The position numbers and the translations under genes were made by a program. 64,000 bases of DNA from Phenylobacterium sp. Its GTDB lineage: Bacteria; Pseudomonadota; Alphaproteobacteria; Caulobacterales; Caulobacteraceae. Position 1 is the stretch's first letter. The number at the start of each line of letters is the position of its first letter. Of this stretch, positions 18,209-26,586 are shown one piece after another. Where the stretch lies: contig NZ_SCVD01000015.1 in the NCBI RefSeq assembly GCF_004297125.1, forward strand, positions 26,469-90,468, read 5' to 3'. Under the pieces are notes generated by a model. It was not told the DNA's origin. It did no database searches and saw nothing but the letters and a program-made list of their open reading frames with translations.

Positions 18209-18232
18209 TGGTGGGCCCGGCAGGATTCGAAT
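18209..18232 (-). repeat. tRNA 3'-end fragment, putative attachment-site scar
   Basis: Read on the minus strand this is TTCGAATCCTGCC followed by GGGCCCACCA: a T-loop, T-stem 3' strand, acceptor 3' strand, discriminator A and CCA. The rest of a tRNA is absent: the sequence upstream on that strand does not supply the matching GCAGG T-stem or any cloverleaf. A full tRNA would have acceptor 5' strand GGGCCCG, possibly a CAU-anticodon tRNA, though that identity is from memory. Such fragments are left when an element integrates into a tRNA 3' end. By its orientation, the element would lie to the right of it. Confidence 0.55.
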
Positions 18233-18364
18233 TTCCAAAGGAAATTGGCGCACTTCGCGGCCAAGTACCAACAAGCGTACCAACAGGCCCATGCAACCCG
18301 CTATGAAGGTTCGCCAAGCGCCATGTGTGGACACGAGCAGACCCTCAGGTTTGTGGGGCGGCCA

Positions 18365-18919
18365 TCAGTCGGCGGCGTATCCGACGACGGCGATCAGCTC
18401 GGGCGAGAAGCGATCCTCGCCGCGCGCCATCGGGCCCGTCAGTCGCGCGGTGATCTCCTGCATCACCCAGCTGTTGCCGTCGGGATCGCAGAACGCCGCG
18501 TAGGACGCATAGCTCTTCCGGCCAGGACTGGCGCCGGAGCACAGGTGCGCCTGGTCGGCGTGGTGGAAGATCCCGCCCGGATCGTGGAACAACTCGCCGA
18601 CCTCGAAGCCCCGGCGCAAAAGCTCTGCGCGGGCGACCTCGATGTCCGCCACGACGAGATGCAGGCCCTTCACGGAGCCCGGCGCCGCGGCCGTGACATT
18701 GCGGCCGAAGATGATCGAACACCCGGACCCGGGCGGCGTGAACTGGATCACGCGGTAGTCTTCAGCCCCGCTGAAATCGATGTCGAGACGCCAACCCAGC
18801 CCGCCATAGAAGCGCTTGGCGCGATCGACATCGGAGACGGGGATCACCACGACCTCCAGCGTCATCTGGACCTGGAGCGGCGTGGTGGTGGGCTGAGGCC
18901 CAGGCTCGGCGAGGCTCAT
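18365..18919 (-). CDS. VOC-family glyoxalase/bleomycin-resistance-like protein
   Basis: The 184-residue protein begins at 18919 (AAGGAG 7 bp upstream). It has a VOC module: VVVIPVSDVDRAKRFYGGLGW at the N-terminus (written in family style as V-D-x-A-x-x-F-Y), FTPPGSGCSIIFG, GLHLVVADIEVARAEL and FCDPDGNSWVMQEI at the end. The likely metal ligands are the second-module His and final Glu. Small proteins of this type bind or modify electrophiles or metals; the ligand is unknown. It is the first gene inside the proposed island and has palindrome site 1 91 bp upstream. A longer frame through the palindrome is an artefact. Confidence 0.8.
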   Translation of the reverse strand: MSLAEPGPQPTTTPLQVQMTLEVVVIPVSDVDRAKRFYGGLGWRLDIDFSGAEDYRVIQFTPPGSGCSIIFGRNVTAAAPGSVKGLHLVVADIEVARAELLRRGFEVGELFHDPGGIFHHADQAHLCSGASPGRKSYASYAAFCDPDGNSWVMQEITARLTGPMARGEDRFSPELIAVVGYAAD

Positions 18920-19009
18920 GCGAACTCCTTGCGACGTTCGGGTTTGCCGCCTTGCGCTTGGCCTCGGCGGCGGTCCTCTGAACCTGGGACCCAGGCCCGT
19001 CCGCCACCA

Positions 19010-19042
19010 TTGGACCTTGGTATCGACGATACCTTGGTCGCA
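19010..19042. promoter_or_regulatory. 33-bp island palindrome, site 1
   Basis: Left outer arm TTGGAC, perfect inner arms GGTATCG and CGATACC around A, right outer arm GTCGCA (two mismatches). It is 91 bp upstream of the VOC gene start. Confidence 0.8.
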
Positions 19043-19198
19043 GGCGGATGGAGCTCGCGACGGCGGCGTGATCGCCTGCGGCGCGTTCGGGACACTCGCT
19101 GCGGCGAACGCCCTGATAGTCGCCAACCTCCCGCGGGCGCACGGCGCAGGTTGGGGGACAACCCGCGCCGCCGTCGGCTAGTGTGGATCGTCCCTGGA

Positions 19199-19876
19199 TC
19201 AGGCGTTGAGGAGCCGGAGCAACTCCTGGGCGCCGACAGTCGAAGAGGCCGGGTTCTGGCCGGTGACCAGAAGGCCATCAACCACCGCGAACGGCAGCCA
19301 GTTGTCGGTCTTCTCGTAGAGGCCGCCGAGGCGCTTCAGTTCGTCCTCCACCAGGAAGGGGACGACATGCGTCAGCTCGACGGCTTCTTCCTCGGTGTTG
19401 GTGAAGCCGGTTACCCGCCTGCCCTTCACCAACGGCTCCCCGTCGATCGTGACCTTGTGGAAGACCGCCGGCGCGTGACAGACGGCCGCCACCGGCTTGC
19501 CCGCCTTCCAGAAGGCTTCGATCAGCGCGATGGAGGTCGCGTTGTCGGCGAGGTCCCACATGGGGCCATGGCCGCCCGAATAGAAGATGGTGTCGAAGTC
19601 TTCGGCGGAGACCGCGTCCAACCGGCGGGTGTTGGCGAGCACCTTTTGAGTCTCGGGATCGGCCTTGAAGCGGGCCATGGCGTCGGTCTGGTTGCCGGGC
19701 TCGTCGCTCTTGGGGTCGATGGGCGGCTGGCCGCCCTTGGGCGAGGCCAGGGTCACCTCGGCGCCGGCGTCCTTGAACACATAGTAGGGCGCGGCGAACT
19801 CCTCGAGCCAGAAGCCGGTCTTCCGGCCGGTGTCGCCCAGCTTGTCGTGCGAGGTGAGGATCATCAGAATCTTCAT
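19199..19876 (-). CDS. DJ-1/PfpI family protein (Hsp31/glyoxalase-III-like)
   Basis: The 225-residue protein has the DJ-1/PfpI fold with nucleophile elbow AAVCHAP (Cys133, His134), GGHGPMWDL (102-109) and a Glu pair in GFWLEEF near residue 25. Subfamily members with this GGHG layout are often called type 1 glutamine amidotransferase-like and may act as glutathione-independent glyoxalases or protein and nucleotide deglycases against reactive aldehydes. In this cluster, a detoxification role is a reasonable inference. Palindrome site 2 is 146 bp upstream, in the gap following the SDR gene. Confidence 0.85.
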   Translation of the reverse strand: MKILMILTSHDKLGDTGRKTGFWLEEFAAPYYVFKDAGAEVTLASPKGGQPPIDPKSDEPGNQTDAMARFKADPETQKVLANTRRLDAVSAEDFDTIFYSGGHGPMWDLADNATSIALIEAFWKAGKPVAAVCHAPAVFHKVTIDGEPLVKGRRVTGFTNTEEEAVELTHVVPFLVEDELKRLGGLYEKTDNWLPFAVVDGLLVTGQNPASSTVGAQELLRLLNA

Positions 19877-20021
19877 CGGCGGTCTCCGTCTGTCGCCGGG
19901 GGGCGCGAACGGCCGCCCCGGCTGGCGTCACGGGCGCCCGGTGGCGCGGGCCGAAACGTGGGCCTCCCCGTGGTTCCGAAGGAACGCAGGGACACCTAGG
20001 TCGCGCGCCGATGGGGGACCA

Positions 20022-20054
20022 TTGCGCGAAGGTATCGGCGATACCAAAGTCTCG
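20022..20054. promoter_or_regulatory. 33-bp island palindrome, site 2
   Basis: Inner arms GGTATCG and CGATACC are perfect around a central G. Outer arms are degenerate (TTGCGC and GTCTCG). It is 146 bp upstream of the DJ-1-like gene. A further half-site resembling ACACCTAGGTC lies near 19992. Confidence 0.75.
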
Positions 20055-20084
20055 GCGCCAGGTCGCCGAGCCGACCCGCGCTGG

Positions 20085-20837
20085 CTACCAGGCGGCTGCG
20101 CCCCCCTCGATGGGGAGATTGACGCCGGTGATGTACGAGGCGCGCGCCGAGGCCAGGAACACGGCGGCCTCGACCACCTCTTCCGGACGTCCCCACCGCT
20201 TGAGCAGGGTCCGGTCAGTCACCGCGTCGCGCTGGGCCGCATCGAGATCGCCTTCGCGGGAGAGGATCGCGCCTGGGCTGATGGTCACGGCCCGGATTCC
20301 GACGGGCGCGCCTTCGACCGCCAGTTGGCGGGTCAACCCGATGACGCCGGCCTTGGCGGCGACATGGGCCGCCATGGGCGGCTGCGGAAACCCGATCATC
20401 CCGGCGACAGAGGCGACGCTGAGGATGACCCCGCCACCGCGCGCCACGAGATGCGACCAGGCAAACCGGGTGACGAAGAAGACCGTGTCGAGCTCGACGG
20501 CGATCGTGACCCGCCAATCGGCGACGGACATGCCGGAGATTGGGCCGAACCGCGGGCCGCCCGCATTGTTGTAGACGATGTCGAATCCGCCATAGCAGGC
20601 CGCGGCGCTGGCGACGAACCGCTCGACAGCGGCGGGATCGGTGAGGTCCACCGGGGCGAAGCCGGTCATCTCGCCCCCGGCGGCGCGCACCAGACGAACC
20701 GTCTCCGCGTTGCCCGCGTCCTGGAGGTCGCACCCAACGACCTTCGCGCCTTCCCGCGCGAAGGCGAGGCAAGCGACCCGGCCCTGACCGCCGGCCGTGC
20801 CCGTGATCAGCGCGATCTTTCCGTCCAACAAGCCCAT
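20085..20837 (-). CDS. SDR-family protein lacking the catalytic tyrosine
   Basis: The 250-residue protein has the cofactor motif TGTAGGQG (13-20), NNAG (90-93) and Ser143 in SVASVAG. The Tyr-x-x-x-Lys pair reads HVAAK, so Tyr158 is His while Lys162 remains. With classical chemistry it should be inactive or slow; it may use His, or serve as a binding or regulatory protein. The rest of the fold, including PGAI after strand 6, is conserved, and the gene is intact. Palindrome site 3 is 75 bp upstream of its ATG. It is a single-gene transcript by spacing. Confidence 0.83.
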   Translation of the reverse strand: MGLLDGKIALITGTAGGQGRVACLAFAREGAKVVGCDLQDAGNAETVRLVRAAGGEMTGFAPVDLTDPAAVERFVASAAACYGGFDIVYNNAGGPRFGPISGMSVADWRVTIAVELDTVFFVTRFAWSHLVARGGGVILSVASVAGMIGFPQPPMAAHVAAKAGVIGLTRQLAVEGAPVGIRAVTISPGAILSREGDLDAAQRDAVTDRTLLKRWGRPEEVVEAAVFLASARASYITGVNLPIEGGAAAW

Positions 20838-20911
20838 TCGATCCTCCTTGGCTCGCCGTCGTCATGACGCGGCGCCGCCCCCTAGATCGGGGTTGGGCTC
20901 GCTCGCTTCGA

Positions 20912-20944
20912 TTGGACTTTGGTGTCGCCTGCCCCGACGGCGAG
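20912..20944. promoter_or_regulatory. 33-bp island palindrome, site 3 (half-intact)
   Basis: Left half is intact: TTGGAC then TTT then GGTGTCG. The right half has decayed (TGCCCCGACGG). It is 75 bp upstream of the SDR gene start. Confidence 0.55.
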
Positions 20945-21012
20945 CCAGGAGCATGACACTTAGGAAGGGGTGCAAGCCGTCCCGGCGCCGCCTCAGACGA
21001 TGGGCCGTTCGT

Positions 21013-22344
21013 CTATCTCAACCTGGCGACGTCCCGCGCCGTGATCTCCGACCGGGCCGACCCGAAGCGGGCGGTCACGTAGTTGGCGACGGCCGCGATC
21101 TCCGCGTTGGAGTAGGTCTGGCCGAAGGCCGGCATCACCACATCGCCGCCGGCCCGCTCAAGCCGTGCGCCGTTGATCACCACCTGCGCCACGTTGATGG
21201 CGCTCGGGTCGTTGACCGCCCGGACCCCGGTCAGGTTGGCGTGCGGGAAGAGCGGGCTTTTGCCCGACCAGCCGTGGCAACTGGCGCAAGCGCCGGCGAA
21301 CACCTCCCGGCCCCGCCGATCGCCCCCGCCGGCCATCTCCTTCGGCAGGTCCGACGCCAGTTCGGTCTTGGGCGCCGGCAGGTCGCGTGACCCGACCGCG
21401 GGGATGGTGCGGAGGTAAGCGACCATGGCGAGGGTGTCGCTGGGCGCCAGCCTCGAGAGGCTCGCGTTGATCGCCTCGGCCATCGGCCCGGCCGCGGCGC
21501 CGCGGCCCAGCACATGGCCCCCGCGAAGGTAGGCCGCCAGTTCCGCGTCCGTCCAGGCGCCGACGCCGGAGGCGCGGTCCTGGGTGATGTTGTAGGCGCG
21601 CCAGCCTTGGATCACCGCGCCGCCGAACTTCTTCCGATTGTCCGGCGCCTGGGCCAGGTTGCGCGCCGTGTGGCAATCGCCGCAGTGCGCCAGCGCTTCG
21701 ACCAGATAGGCGCCGCGGTTCCACTGCGGACTGCGGTCAGTGTGGGGTCGGAAGCGCTGGTCCGGATTGTAGAGCGCGCCCCAGATCGCCATCAGCGGAC
21801 GCTGATTGAACGGGAACATGAGCCGGTTGGCGGGCGGGGTGTTGCGCACCGGCGCCAGGCTGAACAGATAGGCGCGGATCGCCAGGACATCGGCATCCGC
21901 CATCAGCGAGTAGGCTTCGTAAGGGAACGCGGGATAGAGGCGCGAGCCGTCCTTCGCCACGCCCTTGTGCACGGCGCGCAGGAAATCCGCCTCGCTCCAG
22001 GCGCCGATGCCGGTTTCGCGGTCCGGCGTTATGTTGGGCGAGTAGAGCGTACCGAAGGGGGTCTTGAACGGCAGCCCGCCGGCGAACTCCGCGCCGCCGG
22101 GCGCGGTGTGACAGACCCCGCAATCCGCGGCTGTGGCGAGATAGCGGCCGCGGGTGACCAGGTCGGCCCCGCGCAGCTCCGACGGGACGCCGGTGGGATC
22201 GGGGCCGCTGTAGTTGGCCAGAGTGACCGCCGATCCGCCGGCGAACGCCATGGGACGGGTGGGCGGCGCCAGCCAAGCGCCCAGCCCAGCGACGATCACG
22301 ACCACGGCCAGGACGATGAGCGATGCGCGGCGACGGAGGCTCAT
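21013..22344 (-). CDS. Tri-haem cytochrome c, electron-accepting subunit of the molybdenum hydroxylase
   Basis: The 443-residue protein has an N-terminal membrane anchor or signal (ASLIVLAVVVIVAGLGAWL) and three haem-binding motifs, CGVCH, CGDCH and CASCH, arranged as in the cytochrome subunits of alcohol and aldehyde dehydrogenases. Its ATG overlaps the stop of the upstream large-subunit gene by 4 bp, so the subunits are coupled. It would receive electrons from the molybdenum enzyme in the periplasm and pass them to the respiratory chain. A longer frame to 22815 runs inside the neighbouring gene and is not used. Confidence 0.9.
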   Translation of the reverse strand: MSLRRRASLIVLAVVVIVAGLGAWLAPPTRPMAFAGGSAVTLANYSGPDPTGVPSELRGADLVTRGRYLATAADCGVCHTAPGGAEFAGGLPFKTPFGTLYSPNITPDRETGIGAWSEADFLRAVHKGVAKDGSRLYPAFPYEAYSLMADADVLAIRAYLFSLAPVRNTPPANRLMFPFNQRPLMAIWGALYNPDQRFRPHTDRSPQWNRGAYLVEALAHCGDCHTARNLAQAPDNRKKFGGAVIQGWRAYNITQDRASGVGAWTDAELAAYLRGGHVLGRGAAAGPMAEAINASLSRLAPSDTLAMVAYLRTIPAVGSRDLPAPKTELASDLPKEMAGGGDRRGREVFAGACASCHGWSGKSPLFPHANLTGVRAVNDPSAINVAQVVINGARLERAGGDVVMPAFGQTYSNAEIAAVANYVTARFGSARSEITARDVARLR

Positions 22345-24497
22345 GCGACCGCCCCTTTGGCCAGGAGTCCGCGGTTGAAGGGGATGCGCCGCAGCGGCTT
22401 GCCCGTCGCCGCATAGATCGCGTTGCGCAGCGAGGCGAAGGCCGCGGTGGTGCCCGCCTCGCCGATGCCGCCAGGCGGCTCGCCGCTCTTGATGAGGTGC
22501 ACGGCGATCGGCGGGACCTGGTCGATCCGCAGCATCCGGTAGTCGTGGAAGTTGCTCTGCTGGATCCGCCCCTTGTCCAGGGTGACCTCGCCGTAGAGCG
22601 CCGCCGTCAAGCCGAAGACCAGGCCCCCCTGCAACTGGGCGATGATGGTGTCGGGATTGACCGCGATCCCGGTGTCGACAGCGATGTTCGCGCGCTTGAG
22701 ATGCACGTCGCCATCCTCGTCGACCTCGACCTCCACCACCGTGGCGATGAAGCTCCCGAATGAGACCTGCGTGGCGACCCCACGCCCGGATCGCGGCGGC
22801 AATGGCGAGCCCCAACCGGCCTGCTCGGCGGCCAGGTCGAGAACCGCGCGCAGCCGCGGGCTCTTTCCCAGGTTCGCACGGCGGAACGCGACGGGGTCCT
22901 TGCCGGCCTTCATTGCGAGCTCGTCGATGAAGCTCTCGATGGCGAAGACGTTGTTGTTCGGGCCCACGCCCCGCCAGAACCCGGTCGACACCCCGGGCGG
23001 CTCGTCGCGCACATACTCCACGCGCAGGTCGGGAATGTCGTAGGGGATGTCGATGGCGCTATCCACCGCATCTGGGTCGACGCCCTTCTGGTAGCCGGGC
23101 GGCAGCCAGCGGGCGATCACCGCCGAGCCGGTGATCCGGTACTTCCAGGCAGTGATGCGATCGCCCGACAGCTTCGCCCAAATTCGGTCGCGGTAGACGG
23201 GACGCACGATGTCCTGGCGGATGTCCTCTTCCCGGGTCCAGACGACCTTCACCGGGCCATCCACCTTCTGCGCGATGCGGGCCGACTTGACCGCCATGTC
23301 CGCCTCGAGCCGGCGTCCGAAGCCGCCGCCCAGCAGGTGCTGGTTGATCTTCACCTTCGCCGGCGGCAGTCCGAGCGCCTGGGCCACATGGGACTGCACA
23401 CGGGTTATGGCCTGGGTGCCCAGCCAGAGTTCGCAGCCCGCGGGCGTGACATGCGCCGTGCAGTTCATCGGCTCCATGGCCGCATGCGCCAGGAAGGGCA
23501 TCTCGAATTCGCCGGTGAGGACCTGACCGCCGCCCAGCGCCTTGTCCGCATCGCCTGTCTGTCTCGCGACCACGCCGTCCCGCTCGCTCGCCTTGCGGAT
23601 CTGCGCCCAGACCTGGGCGGAATCGACCTGGCCGTTCGGACCGTCGTTCCAGGTGATCTTGAGCGCCTCTAGGCCCCGCTTGGCCGCCCACATGTGCTCA
23701 CCGACCACGGCGACGAGGTCCTCCAGCACGACGACCTGCTGCACGCCCGGCACGAGGCGGGCCTCCGTGTCGTCGACGCCCGCGACCGCGCCACCCTTCA
23801 CGGGGCTGGCCATCAAGGTGGCGTATCGGCAGCCGGGCGGCCGCGCGTCGATGCCGTAGACGGTCTTGCCGTTGACCTTGTCCGGCGTGTCGAGCCGCTT
23901 CAGCGGCTTGCCGATCAGGCGGAACTCGCCCGGCGTCTTCAGCGGCGGATCAGAGGGAACCTTCAGCGCGGCCGCCCGCCCCACGAGGTCGCCATAGCCG
24001 ACGCGGCGATCGCTCTCCGGATGGAACACCTGGCCCACTTCCGTCCGGCAGGCGCTAGGGGCGACGCCCCAACGCTGAGCCGCCGCCTGGACCAGGACCG
24101 CGCGGGTCCCGGCGCCCGCCTTGCGCAGCGGCGTCCACCACGCTCGGATGGAGTTCGAGTTTCCGGTCGCCTGCACGCCGAGCATCGGATTTGTGTAGTG
24201 GCCCTCGTCGGGCGGAGCGTGCTCGACCCGGACGCGAGCGAAATCGGCGTCCAGCTCCTCGGCCAGGATCATCGAGATCGACGTGTAGACCCCCTGCCCC
24301 ATCTCGACCTGCGGCATCACGAGCGTCGCCGCGCCCTCGCGGTCGATGCGGATGAAGGCGTTGAAGGGCGTGCCGGGCTGGGCCGCGGCGCTCCGCCCGC
24401 CCAGCGGCAGGTGGAGGCCGACCAGCAGCACGCCACCGACGCCGGCGCCCAGTAGAGCCCGGCGCGAGACGCTGGGGGACAAGGTATCGCCCGCCAT
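22341..24497 (-). CDS. iorB: Molybdopterin-binding large subunit, isoquinoline 1-oxidoreductase-like
   Basis: The 718-residue protein begins with a twin-arginine signal (SRRALLGAGVGG, then AAAQPG), meaning export in folded form. Motifs include GVYTSISMILAEELDADF, QATGNSNSIRAWW, HLLGGGFGRR and the active-site region GEPPGGIGEAGTT with the presumed catalytic Glu. This is the xanthine-dehydrogenase-family IorB type, which hydroxylates N-heteroaromatics or oxidises aldehydes. It is encoded 2 bp after the iron-sulfur subunit and overlaps the cytochrome gene, making a three-subunit periplasmic dehydrogenase. The substrate is not determinable; aldehyde dehydrogenases share this layout. Confidence 0.88.
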   Translation of the reverse strand: MAGDTLSPSVSRRALLGAGVGGVLLVGLHLPLGGRSAAAQPGTPFNAFIRIDREGAATLVMPQVEMGQGVYTSISMILAEELDADFARVRVEHAPPDEGHYTNPMLGVQATGNSNSIRAWWTPLRKAGAGTRAVLVQAAAQRWGVAPSACRTEVGQVFHPESDRRVGYGDLVGRAAALKVPSDPPLKTPGEFRLIGKPLKRLDTPDKVNGKTVYGIDARPPGCRYATLMASPVKGGAVAGVDDTEARLVPGVQQVVVLEDLVAVVGEHMWAAKRGLEALKITWNDGPNGQVDSAQVWAQIRKASERDGVVARQTGDADKALGGGQVLTGEFEMPFLAHAAMEPMNCTAHVTPAGCELWLGTQAITRVQSHVAQALGLPPAKVKINQHLLGGGFGRRLEADMAVKSARIAQKVDGPVKVVWTREEDIRQDIVRPVYRDRIWAKLSGDRITAWKYRITGSAVIARWLPPGYQKGVDPDAVDSAIDIPYDIPDLRVEYVRDEPPGVSTGFWRGVGPNNNVFAIESFIDELAMKAGKDPVAFRRANLGKSPRLRAVLDLAAEQAGWGSPLPPRSGRGVATQVSFGSFIATVVEVEVDEDGDVHLKRANIAVDTGIAVNPDTIIAQLQGGLVFGLTAALYGEVTLDKGRIQQSNFHDYRMLRIDQVPPIAVHLIKSGEPPGGIGEAGTTAAFASLRNAIYAATGKPLRRIPFNRGLLAKGAVA

Positions 24498-24499
24498 CG

Positions 24500-24979
24500 C
24501 TACGCCCTCGCCGCGACGGCGCGTTTGATCGCGTCGCGGATCCGATCGTAGGTGCCACAGCGGCAGATGTTGCCGGCCATCGCGGCATCGATGTCAGCGT
24601 CGTCGGGCTGGGGGATCCTGTTCAGCAGCGCGGTGGCCGACATGATCTGGCCGGACTGGCAGTAGCCGCACTGGACGACCTCGAGCTCAAGCCAGGCGTT
24701 CTGCACACGCGCACCGGCCTCGGTCTCCCCCACACGCTCGATGGTGGTGACGGGCCGCGCCCCAACCGAGCCCACCGGAAGGAGGCAGGACCGCACAGCC
24801 GCGCCTCCGACGTGCACCGTGCAGGCCCCGCACTGCGCGATGCCGCACCCGAACTTCGTGCCCGTCAGGCCCAGGATGTCGCGCAGCACCCAAAGCAGGG
24901 GCATGTCGTCGGGCGCCGTCACGGTCCGCGCCTCACCGTTGATCTGGAGTGTCCTGGGCTGCAGCACATCCACCTCCAT
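24500..24979 (-). CDS. iorA: 2Fe-2S small subunit, isoquinoline 1-oxidoreductase-like
   Basis: The 159-residue protein has two [2Fe-2S] domains: plant-type ferredoxin motif [13 protein letters not shown] with a following Cys, and the all-helical domain with [11 protein letters not shown] and [11 protein letters not shown]. This matches the CoxS/IorA family that transfers electrons from the molybdenum centre. The start at 24979 (MEVDVLQ) has only a weak purine-rich site; a frame running to 25150 passes through palindrome site 4 and is rejected. It is the first gene of the iorA-iorB-cytochrome operon and site 4 is 118 bp upstream. Confidence 0.9.
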   Translation of the reverse strand: MEVDVLQPRTLQINGEARTVTAPDDMPLLWVLRDILGLTGTKFGCGIAQCGACTVHVGGAAVRSCLLPVGSVGARPVTTIERVGETEAGARVQNAWLELEVVQCGYCQSGQIMSATALLNRIPQPDDADIDAAMAGNICRCGTYDRIRDAIKRAVAARA

Positions 24980-25096
24980 CGTCGCCGACCCGGCCCCCAC
25001 CTCGGGGTGCTCGATCGACGATCCCTGCGGCCCGCCGCAGTCGCCCGCGCACTGCGTGGCGCCTCTGAAAGCTAGCCACCCCCCCGCCGTCTGCAA

Positions 25097-25129
25097 TTGG
25101 ACCAAGGTATCGCCGGAGCGACCGAGGCG
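25097..25129. promoter_or_regulatory. 33-bp island palindrome, site 4 (half-intact)
   Basis: Left half TTGGAC, CAA, GGTATCG is intact. The right half is degenerate (CGGAGCGACC). It is 118 bp upstream of iorA. Confidence 0.6.
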
Positions 25130-25146
25130 CCGGGCAAGCGCCCCCT

Positions 25147-25590
25147 TCAAGTCGCGCCGGCCTGCCCGCGTCGTGGGTCGTCACGGGCTTCGACGTAGTC
25201 GAGGCCCAGGGGCCCAAGGGCGGTGACCTGGGTGACGTACTCGCCGTCCTTCGCCCAATGGAAGTGCGACTGCCCGCCGGGCAGGACGACGACACTCCCG
25301 GGACCGAAGGCCTGCAGGCTGTCGGGATCGAAGCGTTCGCCCAGACCGATGTGGAAGACCCCCGATATGACCGTGTAGAGCCGGTCTTCCGGATGACGAT
25401 GCGGCGCCATGCGCACGCCGGCCGGCAGCTTCACGCGGATAACATAGGGCCCCGCCTGGGACGGGTCTCCGACCAGCACGGCGAGGCGCGCCTCCGGCGG
25501 AAACGCCGGAAACGGGCGCCACTCGACGTTCTCAGGCCGGATGAAATGGAAGCGGTCCTGGTCTCGCTGGTGGGTCATGAGCATCGCCAT
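25147..25590 (-). CDS. Cupin-domain protein
   Basis: The 147-residue protein starts at 25590 behind GGAGGG. A single conserved cupin barrel is visible: [19 protein letters not shown] near 60-80 with the PHRHPE metal ligands, and [16 protein letters not shown] near 115-130 with the second His. Small cupins of this ChrR-like kind act as dioxygenases, isomerases or sensors; function is not determinable. Palindrome site 5 lies 62 bp upstream and is shared with the divergent lipoprotein gene. Confidence 0.82.
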   Translation of the reverse strand: MAMLMTHQRDQDRFHFIRPENVEWRPFPAFPPEARLAVLVGDPSQAGPYVIRVKLPAGVRMAPHRHPEDRLYTVISGVFHIGLGERFDPDSLQAFGPGSVVVLPGGQSHFHWAKDGEYVTQVTALGPLGLDYVEARDDPRRGQAGAT

Positions 25591-25651
25591 CCCTCCGTCC
25601 GTCACGGGACATCGTCCTGGAAGAATTGGCGCGAGACCGCGGGGGGCGCGA

Positions 25652-25684
25652 TGGGACTTTGGTGTCGGCGACACCTTCGTCCAA
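25652..25684. promoter_or_regulatory. 33-bp island palindrome, site 5 (divergent promoter)
   Basis: Outer arms TGGGAC and GTCCAA, inner arms GGTGTCG and CGACACC around G: one mismatch in the outer arms. It lies 62 bp from the cupin start and 66 bp from the lipoprotein start, so it can serve both. Confidence 0.85.
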
Positions 25685-25749
25685 TCCCCGCGAGGCGGCG
25701 GGAGGCGCATCTGACGGTCATCACACCGGAACCATCAGAGAGACCGAAG

Positions 25750-26217
25750 ATGACCACCGCGAACCTTAGCGCGCCGATCCCACCCCCGCGTCGCTCGTCC
25801 GCCCATCGACCCCTGAGGGCCTTCGCGATCGCCGCCCTCGGCGGGGCCTCCCTCGTCGCCGCCGGCTGTCAGACGACGGCCCAGCAGATCAGCCGCAAGG
25901 AGGATAGTCTGGTGGCCGCGGGCTTCACCCGCCTGCCGGCGAACACACCTGCGCGCGAGGCGCAACTCGCCACCCTGCCCCCCAACCGGTTCATGCCGAA
26001 GACCGATGGCGACACCACCAACTACATCTATGCCGATCCGGTGGTGTGCCATTGCCTCTACGTGGGCTCGCAGACCGCCTACGGGACCTACATGCGGACC
26101 CTCCAGACCCAGCGGCAGTTGGACCAAGCCCAACTGACCGCGCTCACCTACCAAAACGCCTGGAACTGGGACCGGTGGGACTGGGGTCCGTGGGGCGGTG
26201 GGTGGTGGTGGCGCTGA
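25750..26217 (+). CDS. Small outer-membrane or periplasmic lipoprotein
   Basis: The 155-residue protein has a basic N-terminus, a hydrophobic stretch AFAIAALGGASLVAAGC with the lipobox ending in Cys, and then a mature part with no recognised domain. VVCHCLYVGSQTAYGTYM lies in the middle, and the C-terminus is very aromatic (WNWDRWDWGPWGGGWWWR, 18 residues). Such Trp/Gly tails are seen in small proteobacterial envelope lipoproteins, but the function is unknown. It starts 66 bp from palindrome site 5. Confidence 0.75.
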   Translation: MTTANLSAPIPPPRRSSAHRPLRAFAIAALGGASLVAAGCQTTAQQISRKEDSLVAAGFTRLPANTPAREAQLATLPPNRFMPKTDGDTTNYIYADPVVCHCLYVGSQTAYGTYMRTLQTQRQLDQAQLTALTYQNAWNWDRWDWGPWGGGWWWR

Positions 26218-26444
26218 GCGCCCGCGCCGTTTCCCCAAGGCCGCTACTCCTGCGCAGCGCGGTCCCTGCATCGCGCTGCTTTCCCTTGTGCTCCGAGGCC
26301 CGTCGCCGGCCCATGCCGGTTGAACCTTGCTGGCTGCATCGGGGTCGGCGTCCCTTCCGTCCCGCCGCGGTCGACGCAGCAGGCCGCAGTGACGGATACG
26401 GCGGAGCCTGGACAGCCTCCGGGGAACCAAAGTCGAAACAAAGA

Positions 26445-26512
26445 CGCCGCGCCACCAGCCGGCGGGGGATGGCTGGAGACGCGGCGCAAGCTTCGGCTGG
26501 GGGGAGCCGAAG
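26445..26512. terminator. Two tandem hairpins in a convergent intergenic region
   Basis: Hairpin A pairs CGCCGCG (26445-26451) with CGCGGCG (26480-26486) and CCAGCC with GGCTGG inside. Hairpin B pairs CTTCGGCT (26491-26498) with AGCCGAAG (26505-26512) over a G6 loop. They lie between the convergent lipoprotein and crotonase genes, where a bidirectional terminator is expected, but no T-run follows. The rest of the 26218-26586 gap holds nothing I recognise. Confidence 0.45.
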
Positions 26513-26586
26513 TCGGGTGTGGAGCCCCGGGGCGTCAGTGCCCGCCGAGGTGGGCCTCCACGAGTCTGGTGCTACTTGGCGTCCGT

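Noticed and set aside
18209..18300. Intact tRNA gene
   Set aside because: Only the 3' end is present; the matching T-stem, anticodon arm and acceptor 5' strand are missing.
20912..20944. Sites 3, 4 and 8 as full palindromes
   Set aside because: Only one half of each is well preserved; they are kept as half-sites with lower confidence rather than counted as perfect copies.
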